Origin: Lunularia cruciata
Lineage: Eukaryota > Streptophyta > Marchantiopsida > Lunulariales > Lunulariaceae
DNA: 64,000 nucleotides
Direction: 5' to 3'
Assembly (NCBI GenBank): GCA_948567375.1
Contig: OX419756.1
Span: forward strand, 65,982,333 to 66,046,332
Positions 55,601 to 64,000 of the stretch are shown in pieces (the first letter of the stretch is position 1; each line of letters opens with the position of its first letter). The translations under genes and the position numbers were made by a program. The notes beneath the pieces were generated by a model that saw nothing but the letters and a program-made list of their open reading frames with translations, searched no databases and was not told the DNA's origin.

Positions 55601-57329
55601 CAATTGACTTGATCAACATAGTGAAAATATGAATATCTTTCTTCAAAGGTTGTTTCAGAATCATTACACTAACAAACTTCTCACCTTGGGATGAATAGCT
55701 CTTTGGTGTCTTCTTTAAAGGTGCCAAATAACCTAATTGGTAATTTGTACTTTAGTGTTGTACTTGAATTTGTCATTGGGTCCATTCAAATTGAACCTAT
55801 GACATTCAAGTTAAGGAAGACCTAGAATGATATTATGGTGTAACCTCATATGCTTTGAATCTTATACAAATCTCATACTCTCTGAATATTCCTTCCCAAT
55901 TCTGAATGCAACAAGATATGAGTTCCAAAATATAGAATTATTTCTATCATCCACCATCATCAATGTGCTACCACTAGCTTAGTAGGAATACCTAGTAGGA
56001 ATACCTAAATCCTTTGGTAATTGCCTGGGCATTCAATTCTAAGAACTCCCACAATCAACTCAAATTCTATAGCAATGATTGGATATCATATCTTGAAAGT
56101 GAATTAAACTTGCATAGGTCAAACCTTCAACCACTTGAACTAATCAAGTTCTCATTAAGTGGCTTGATATCTCTTATTTGGACTCTTTTTTTTCTCATTG
56201 ATTATGTTCCAAGAACTCCATTTTTTGTAATAGGTCAATGCATCCATTCCTACTTGGATATTTAGCAATGTGATATCAAATTGAGCAACAATAGAAGCAA
56301 CTATTATTTTGTTACAATCATTATTAATTTTCTAAGCCAAGTGGTCTCTATTAGAAAGTATCAATTTCCATTATTGTTGGCTCTTTTATCCATGCTTCAT
56401 GCATTTGCAAGTTCTATGGAGGTCTAGATCAAGACCAAGTTATGGTAGCCAAGGATTCAAAGCTCTCAACCATATGGATAGCTCTTTCTAGATGCTTGGA
56501 TTTGTGCACGGTTACCTCCAATTTGGTGCACAATTTCAAGCCTCTCACAAACCAATCCAAGGCTTTGCCTTCATGTATGTCAAGAATCAACATCATAGTG
56601 TTTTGAAATCAAGATATATAACTCCACACAAAGTCAACCTACCTCAATTTTGCTAGTCAATCTCTTGCAACTCATGCATCATTCAAAACTTTGAACCTCC
56701 AAATGATGCACTCTTGAAATCCTCCCATGTTAAAATTGGTGCAACAAATTGTTGATGAGTCTACTCCACACAAAATCTCCACTATAGCTTTGCCACTCCA
56801 ACTAATTGACTTGAAGCCAAGAGGATTTATCTTTGATCATCTAGAATATTTGTGGATTCAAAGTACCACTCACAATCCGTTATAAAGTTATACAATGTAC
56901 CCATTTAATTCTTGCCTTCAAATGGCTTAAGTTTAGGAAACTGCACTCAAAGTTCTTCTCAAAAATTTACTCTCTCTATTTTTTATTATCATTGTGCAGC
57001 ATGATCTTGCTTGTCCAAAAATTGAGTAAGATGTCCAATCTATTATTGCATAGCAACAATAACCTTCATGTATTATTTCCATGATTACTACTCTATTGAA
57101 ACTACCCTCTTGTAACTACCTTAATTAACAAGTACATGCAACACATCCATTCCCTTCATAAGTTACAATTGGAAGGATCAATGGTTCATCAAACAAGGTG
57201 ATCATGAAAAAACAATTGTCCAAAGAGTGAAGTAATGAATTGGATGAAGTAATGCTTTGGTAGTACATTGAAATCTCAATGGTTTATTAGAAATAGATTT
57301 GGTGGTCCATAGATTCCATTCATCCCATT

Positions 57330-57345
57330 CTTGCTTTGATACTAA
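57330..57345 (-). other. primer-binding site of J (initiator tRNA-Met-like)
   Basis: On the minus strand TTAGTATCAAAGC directly follows the 5' LTR. It resembles the standard TGGTATCAGAGC site for initiator tRNA-Met, with decay. Confidence 0.55.
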
Positions 57346-57712
57346 TGTAAAAGACCAAGGAGATAAATAAGAGAATGGAAGGTCATATTGGAAACTCTCC
57401 AAGTGAATGAAACTCCAAATGCTTAGCATGAGCTTGGGTTTTGGTATTTATAGTAAAGCAATACAAGGCTCTTGAGAAGCTTCTTTCTAGAAGCTACCTA
57501 GTTGGTGTACAAGCTATCCTAGCTAATAACTTGATGTGCAAGTTACACAGTCCTTGGAAGGTACCTATAAGCTTCTTAGGTGCTTCTAAAACATTCTACC
57601 AAGAATTTTTCTATAGGCTTCTAAAATGCTCTTAAAATATCTAGCTATATTTGGCTTATTTTACTAACTCATCAGCCTCCTCTAACTTGTCTACTAACTC
57701 TTTGTTATTACA
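57346..57712 (-). repeat. 5' LTR of J
   Basis: Opens TGTAAAAGACC, aligns with 52275-52685 and ends near TTATTACA. It is adjacent to the tRNA-Met-like site, which sets the element's orientation as minus. Confidence 0.65.
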
Positions 57713-58814
57713 ATCATCTCACCTATTGACTCTTTTTGGTGGTATTAGTATTCCACCACTTTTTCTCCAACTTGGATGGATGAAGTTGAGCTTCTTTTCA
57801 AATTAAGTTATGATTATCTTATTTTTCTTCTTGAAGTGACAAATGCTAGTTGCAGTTCTATAGCCTCCTCCATAGACTTCCTAGAAGCTTGTGTAGACTC
57901 TACATCCTTTGTCTCATTAATGCTCATTCTAGAATTACCTTGCTCTCCATCTCTCTCTTGAAAGTTATTTGTATAAAGTCGATCATCAATGATCAAGTAG
58001 CTCCTTTCTAAACATGATATCCTTGCTTTCACATGTCTTTGTCTTTATCTGATGCTACAACCTAAAGGCTTTGGATTCTTAACTCTATACAAAAAAAGAT
58101 ATCTCTTTTCCCTTTGGATCAAACTTCTTTCTTAGATCTTTTGGTTTGTGTACAAAGAAGGAGCAGCCAAAAGCTCTCAAATATACAACAATTGGTTTTG
58201 TTCCATGCCAAAGCTAATAGAAAGTCATGAAACAAGTAGCTTGAAAACTAAAATTAATTGCTTCCAAAATAGGGTAGAAGTATAAACAGCTAGTTGAAGT
58301 AAAAGAAACATAAAATAATTATTACAAATAAAAAAAGGTTTGAGTTTTTTTTAAATTCAACTAAACACTCTATTTAAAATATGCATAGAAGATCCCATTG
58401 CTTCAGTCCACTAATCTCTAAGCAACTTGCTCAAGAGTGTAAGGTGTTGTAAGATCATGGACTCTTCAACCATTATGTAAAAAAGTAAAAAAATTCCTTC
58501 CCAATATATTCACCCTGTCTATCAGATCATAATTTTTTGATCTTCACACTATGCTAAGTTTTTATATGTATGGGTAGTTAATCAAAGCATGAGAGAGTTT
58601 CTTACTTTTTTTGAAAAAAATACAAATCTAAACTAGTAGTATCATCCTTGAAAAGAAGATAATATCTTGATCTTCTTATTGAGCCCACAAATATAGCTAT
58701 GAAAAAATCCAATTTTATATTTGTTGTTATTCTTGGTAGATTTTGCACAATGTAGTTTTATGTTGCTTTTTTAGAGCACATCCATCACAATAGGAAGATT
58801 TCTACAAGAAATGA
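57713..58814 (-). mobile_element. Ty1/copia remnant K, integrase side
   Basis: On the minus strand the order is a zinc-binding remnant (CDGCALKKQHKT near 58790), catalytic-core fragments (58380-58550) and an integrase C-terminal part (57814-58130: SKGKRYLFLYRVKNPK, VKARISCLERSYLIID). These fit upstream of the RT part at 50600-52274, so K is one copia element split by J. Old and many times broken. Its upstream end is cut by element I at 58815. Confidence 0.72.
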
Positions 58815-61800
58815 TGTCACAACCCAACAAGCATCACTTTGTAGTAATTGATAGGTAATTATTTGTTCCCATAGAAATACAAGTCAAGAATGGTCAAATG
58901 GGAAGTAAACAATAACAAAGTAGTTCTTCTTGGTTGCTTCTTTGGCCTCTTAAGTAGAAACCACACTTAGATGAGAGTAACAAGCACTAACTTGCAGTCT
59001 TGTCACAAATTACAACACCCATAAATCACAATTCTTCAAAACCCTTTCCAAATTGATACTTATTGATGATTCAATTATTTTGAAGAAGGCTACTTCACCA
59101 TAGAGTGACTTCACCTTGGAATTTCATTCCACCTCTCCATTGAAGGTACAACTTCCTCAATCAAAATGGTTTTGCATCAATCTAACGCTGCACTCACATA
59201 TGCAAAATATTACTAACACAATGATTCCTCATAGATTCATCAAGACATTGCTTTGCTTGCTAGCCACTCAGGATCAAACACAGAAAATGAAAATTAGAGC
59301 TATAGAATCCAACCTAACACTCTTTGATTGCAATTCAAACTTCTCCAAACACTCACAAACACACACATAGGATTGATATTTGGAATTAAGCTAAAACAAC
59401 ATGCATTGAATGTACAACACTACAAATGTCCACTTTAAACAAGCAACACTTCAAACACTCACCAATTATCTAAATTGCCTAAACCGCTTCAACTTCTACT
59501 TACAAATCTTCAGATCAAAATCAACACCCTACTACTTCATATTACCACTTCAGATTTAAATCAATTACTTCTAATCCAATCCAACTTCTACTTCTACTTT
59601 GGCTTCTACACCCAATGTACCTACAAGTGCCTCCTGCACTTTGGGTTCATCTACGTCTTCAACATCTTCATCTACTTCTATCTTATTCTTGGTCTGAATT
59701 CCGACTAAAGTCATAACCCTACTAATTACATTCTCCTTTCCTATCCTAACTTCTTCAACTGACTCAAGTAACTCACCCAAAGTCACTTGCACTCCTACTT
59801 CAACTACTTCACATTAGTTTTGTGCATTTTCCTTTAACAATTGTGAAGATTATCTCAATCTATTCTAATCAACTCTAATCTAAGCCAAAGATTATCTCCT
59901 ACTTCATAATTCTTTCTATCTACTCTATCTCTAAGATGAGTCCACAAATTATTCAAGTCCATGTCCTTCAACTTTTGTTTCATAGTCTCATGCACCAGCA
60001 ACTTCAACTCATGCAATCAAGAATCCTTTAATCTTACTTCTGTCTCAATGTCAAATGTCAAATTCACTCTACAAGTGATCTCTTCCATTGAATCCAACTT
60101 CTTTTAAGAAAATTGCTCCTCTTGAGTCATCTCTTCTCTCAACTTCTCCCAAAGCATCTTCAATTTCTCAGCATGCTTTGCCTCTATCTTCTTCTCTTCC
60201 ACCTGGTGAATAATTTAAGCTTCTATGCACTTGATGAAATCCCACAACCTCTCTTCTTCATGATCTCAACTTGCCAACTCATGTTGCCAAGCCTGATCCT
60301 ACTCTTCTACAACCTAATCTCAACTTCTCTACTTCCTACTCACTTACCAATGTTATAGCCTTGGAGTGTATTACCTCAAGTTGAGCATCATTGAATTCCA
60401 CCTTTAGTCTATCAAATGCCACCTTCTACTCTTCAATTCTTCTTCCTAATGTCTTAGAACACTACCACGCTTCTCAAAACTCTCCTACAAGTCATTCAAA
60501 CTTTTCTTACAAATCATTGCATCAACCCAAAGTACTTTGGCTTCTTCTTCACGTCAGGTCAATTGTTCCTTCAACTACATGACTTCATTGCTCAAATGCT
60601 TCACCACCTAAAACTCATCTTTCACCTCTGGATGATCTTTTTGCATCTCTTTCTTCTTCTTCTTCTTCTTCTTCTTCTTCTTCTTCTTCTTCTTCTTCTT
60701 CTTCTTCTGCAACTGCAATAGTAATAGATAGACAATCTTTGACAAATAGTTTACTCCTATGAACTCTTCCTTGTCCCCTCATGTTTGGTAGGCAATCCTT
60801 CTGTTGGTGCCTTACCTCAAAGTCTTGAGTTCCTTACCTTTAGGTTTACCTCCTCTGAGCTTTCTTCATCTTCCTCAGCTCGGCTTGGTCCTATAGTTGC
60901 AAGCTATATACTTCTTCTTGATCTCACCCCTCTTAGAAATAGCAGTCTTGGCTCTTCATCATGCCTTTGAGATATCCATCTTAGGTAGCTCCAGATATTG
61001 GGCATCTCCTCCTTCCATGCATTCAATCTCCAATCCTCTTCCTCATCCCCTTCTTCTATTGATTATTGGACTTTAGGTTCTCCTCTCACTACCATTGCTT
61101 GACTCCTTGCTCTTCCAAGTGAGCTCTTATTATTCTTTAGAGTCCCCATAATTGGACTCTACCTCTCCTTCCAATTCTACTCCTTACAACAAATCAACTA
61201 TTACCATCTTGTGCCTTGGGTTTAGTCATTGAGTCTTCCTTCTCTGAACCAAAGATACCATATCCTCAGGTTCACTTTGCTTCTTTGGCTTTGGAATGGA
61301 AATTGGCATTGTCCTCTCCCACCCAATTTTGGTGAAGTAATCATCTCCTTCTTGAATCACCATTGTGTAATGTCTTTTTTCTGCATCTACATCTTAAAAA
61401 AAAGGGATGGAAGTGCAACACCATCATCTTCTTCTCCTCCAAGCTAAGCAATTTCAAACTTACATAGAGATGAGCCACAAATTGTATGAAGTATTGGAGT
61501 GACATATTCATTCCCCAATTTACAATCATCTACCTCATCCCTGGTAGAAACACTTTGCCTAATTCACCTTCTTTCCCACAAACATTTGGTGAAAGAAAAC
61601 TACTTGCTACTTGTCATGTAGGTTGTTTGCTCTAGCTTCATCATCACTATCAGAGCCCCAATGATACTTTGTAAGTGTTTAACTTGTACCCATTCTTGGT
61701 ACAAGATGCACTGAAGGTATTATTCAACTCTTTAGTCTCTTTCATAGAATCATACTTTTGATAGAAGGTGATTCCTATCGCATCTCTTGCTTCTCTTCCC

Positions 61801-62572
61801 AATACAAGTCTCCAATCCGATAGTCCATCAAACTGGATTTCCTCACTTCCCCTTTGCCTTAGGACCATCTACACAATTGTTGGCAGCAATTTCTTCCATG
61901 AAACCCAAAAAACTCAAATTCCAGTTCAAGGCTAGAAATGTGTACCAAAGTCTGATCAAAACTTTGATCCTAGCTACCATATCTAATTTGCAAATTGTAG
62001 GGTTCTACACTACAAGTGATGGAATCTATCTACTACTTTCATTGGCACTGTGTACTCTCTACTTCTCAGTCTCTCAAAAATTAAACCCGTTACTCTGCTT
62101 GGAATTCTAACTTCCTCAAGATAACTATTCAGAGGCATAGGATATCTCTAACATTTCAGAGCTTCCTCAATGAAGTCTCAACCTTATATTCTTTTGCTGT
62201 GCATCATTCTTCAGTCAATCCTCAATTGAAACTCATGCCTACCACATGATTTTCTTGTTACTCTCAATTTTATCCTCCACATGAAGTAGTAGTTTTTGTT
62301 GAATGTACCTTCTTGATTGGTATTGCCCACGTAAAATTTATTAAGGTGTCGTCAGATTGGGTTGATCATTCCAATGCAAATTTGCCTTACTTTGGATCTA
62401 CTGCCCTTCTATTCCAATCCAAGTCCTTCTTCCTCCCTCACAAAGTCAACTTCCTCAGGTCAGATCCAAACACACAATTATGCTCTTCTTTCTTTCATTT
62501 GGCTTCAATTTGCCTTCAACAATACACTTCTTCTCTCAAAACAAACCAAAAATGAAAAATATGTGTACCACA
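58815..62572 (-). repeat. 3' LTR of element I, oldest coding-LTR subfamily
   Basis: From TGTCACAACCC to GTGTACCACA on the plus strand, 3758 bases, followed by a polypurine tract. The first 200 bases still align with A's LTR edge. The conserved domain is detectable on the minus strand (61650-61868: LSDWRLVLGREARDA, CTKNGYKLNTYK; 61341-61529: LQYFIQFVAHLYVSLKLL). A short acidic coil stretch lies at 59571-59792. A TTC microsatellite sits in the coil part. Heavily broken and old. Confidence 0.82.
60650..60708. repeat. (TTC)n microsatellite in LTR of I
   Basis: About twenty TTC units. The position corresponds to the Lys/Glu-rich VKLEKKKKEM segment of the LTR ORF in A, read on the other strand as GAA/AAG codons. 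The repeat probably grew from that coding tract. Confidence 0.85.
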
Positions 62573-62994
62573 TATCCCCTCCCTCAAATGTGAGAATCCC
62601 ATAAACATCAAATTTATCTCTTCTTTACACTTCCATATCCATGATCTAGATCTTCTAAGTCTCTGCCCATTTACTCAAGTGGTAAAAGGATTTCCTTCCA
62701 AGTCTGCCAGTTGAATAGAGCTATTTTCATAAATGTGCCTTACACAGTATGGCACCATCCACCTTAAGTGCAACTTGCCTCAAAAAATATTTAGCTGCCT
62801 CCTGAATAGCAACAAGCCATAATTGCTTATCATGTGTGAAATTCTGTTGATCTTGTAACCCTTTGTCATTTGCATTGTATCCTCTTGCTTCTCTTCCAAC
62901 CACATCAGTTGATGGATCCTAAGATCATGACTTTCTTCCTCTAAGAATCATTCCTCACACAAGATCCAATATGATAGTACTTCAAATTCAACTT
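62573..62994 (-). mobile_element. polypurine tract and integrase end of element I
   Basis: The purine tract at 62573-62585 is followed by sequence that aligns with A's integrase end (2328-2760), for example the TCAAATGTGAGAATCC and TGGTAAAAGGATT regions. It is old and broken; only the integrase C-terminal side is recognised. Confidence 0.7.
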
Positions 62995-63460
62995 GGCTTG
63001 GAATTCTAACTTCCTCAAGACAACTATCTAGAGGAACATTGTAACTCTTCAACATTCCAAAGCTTCCTCAATGAAGTCTCAACCTTACATTATTTTGACA
63101 TATGGTTATTCTTTAATCAAAACTCAAGTGAAACTTATTACTGCATGATTTATTCTTAACACTCCCAATTTTATCCTCCACATGAAGTAGCCATTTTTTC
63201 TGAATGTACCTTCTTGATTGGTATGGCCTTAGTAAAAGTTGTTAAAGTGTCTTTGGATTAGGTTGATTATTCCAATGCAAAGTAGTCTTACTTTGGATCT
63301 GAGTCCTTCTTCCTCTATCACAAAATTGACTTCCTTGGATCAGATCCAAACACACAATTCTACTCTTCTTTCTTCCATTTGGCTTCAATTGATCTTCAAA
63401 AATACACTTCTTCTCCCAAAACAAAGCAAAAAAAAAAATTGTGTGTGTCTCCCTTAAACT
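62995..63460 (-). repeat. second LTR fragment of element I
   Basis: It repeats 62097-62572, the end part of I's 3' LTR (GGAATTCTAACTTCCTCAAG at the start, CAATACACTTCTTCT-like near the end), with many differences. By order this is the remains of I's 5' LTR. Its extreme end is decayed around an A-rich run at 63427. Confidence 0.72.
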
Positions 63461-64000
63461 CTTTTTTTCTCCCCACATTTGTTCAAGGTTTCTTCCTTGA
63501 GAAATCTTGAAATAAGTCTCTCAATGGTTTGCTAGTCCTCAAGTACATTATCTCATGCTACTATTATATGGTGTGGTACTAAGAAATGTTGAAATTTTTT
63601 CTTTTGAGGTGTTCAATGTACAATAAGACAAAATAATCTTCATATTAACATGCATTTCAGACAAAAGTGTCTTCATTAAGACTTTAAGGACAAAAGCAAA
63701 CTATGAAGCAATGAGGAAGAGGAAGGTGTTGACCCAAAGACAAGAGACTTTGAGCAAAGAACCTAGAAAACAAGAAGCCAAGAGCAAGTGATAAATGAAG
63801 TGAGATTTTCAAAATTCACCAAAAATGCTTTGCATACCTTTCATGGCTGCAACAAGGACTACTAAGTTTTGCAACATGTGAGTGAAATTCATGTGGGAAG
63901 AATGATCAAGAATATTGATTGGATTGAGGTGATATATATTATTTTTCCCTTAGGGTGAGGACTCATTCTTGGACTTGTTTTTCTTGAAGTATGAAAGTGC
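63461..64000. other. unassigned right-hand end
   Basis: 540 bases without a recognised gene or repeat match in this window. It could be the upstream part of copia element K, since I appears to have inserted in K, but I could not confirm any gag or protease block. Confidence 0.4.

Larger units (their letters stand above)
52275..57712 (-). mobile_element. Ty3/Gypsy remnant J inserted in K
   Basis: Two similar sequences of about 370-410 bases (52275-52685 and 57346-57712), both opening TGTAAAAGA on the plus strand, act as LTRs. Between them the minus strand carries an integrase C-terminal part (52692-53114: TPNWIGLFDITQIISLVAYQ, IHDIFYFSKLKPF), RT sequence (about 54500-55400) and a pre-RT segment (55440-55727, VQEFEHVFPY). 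The integrase end resembles chromoviral types. The LTRs differ by several indels and the coding is heavily broken, so it is old. A target duplication is not clear. Confidence 0.75.

Noticed and set aside
52275-57712. Segmental duplication of a host region
   Set aside because: The two similar 400-base blocks flank Gypsy integrase and RT sequence, and one abuts a tRNA-Met-like primer site, so they are LTRs.

Overview
The window is nuclear DNA of a land plant in a repeat-dense region. About four fifths of it is LTR-retrotransposon sequence of Ty3/Gypsy and Ty1/copia type, much of it nested. There is one large intact host-type gene, an intronless LRR-Roc-COR (ROCO) protein. Plant-type primer-binding sites (complementary to tRNA-Asp, tRNA-Glu and initiator tRNA-Met), plant-like Gypsy pol genes, a non-LTR element with a restriction-like endonuclease and a ROCO gene of this build point to a plant. 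A seed-free plant (moss, liverwort, lycophyte or fern) is my inference and is not proven.

Layout. 1-12461: a minus-strand Gypsy element (A) with unusually long LTRs (3780 bp), tRNA-Asp primer site, gag, protease, RT-RNase H, integrase and polypurine tract; its 3' LTR runs off the left edge. 12462-18364: right-hand ends of four further LTRs (F, G, H, E) stacked side by side, each ending in ACA at the next one. 18365-36004: a plus-strand relative of A (element C), split by a compact Gypsy element B (18438-28890, CGATC target duplication). B's own 3' LTR is split by a solo LTR of the A family (D, 24709-28311, TTAGC target duplication). The simplest reading is a nest: A in F in G in H in E in C on one side, and D in B in C on the other. 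The missing left halves should lie just outside the window.

36005-40190 is AT-rich DNA with short repeats, tiny LINE tails and possible gene fragments. 40192-43540 is a minus-strand non-LTR retrotransposon (R2/CRE-like, C-terminal restriction-like endonuclease). 44127-48005 is the ROCO gene, minus strand, 1292 codons. 48715-49965 is an older plus-strand copy of the same LINE family. 50600-58814 is a decayed copia element (K) with a decayed Gypsy element (J, 52275-57712) inside it. 58815-63460 is an old, diverged member of the long-LTR family (I). The last 540 bases hold nothing I recognise.

The most unusual feature is that the 3.6-3.8 kb LTRs of the A family carry sense-strand protein-coding sequence: a conserved N-terminal domain followed by acidic and coiled-coil regions. 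The same architecture is seen in three diverged subfamilies (A/C/D/G/H, E and I). An LTR-borne gene of this size is rare.
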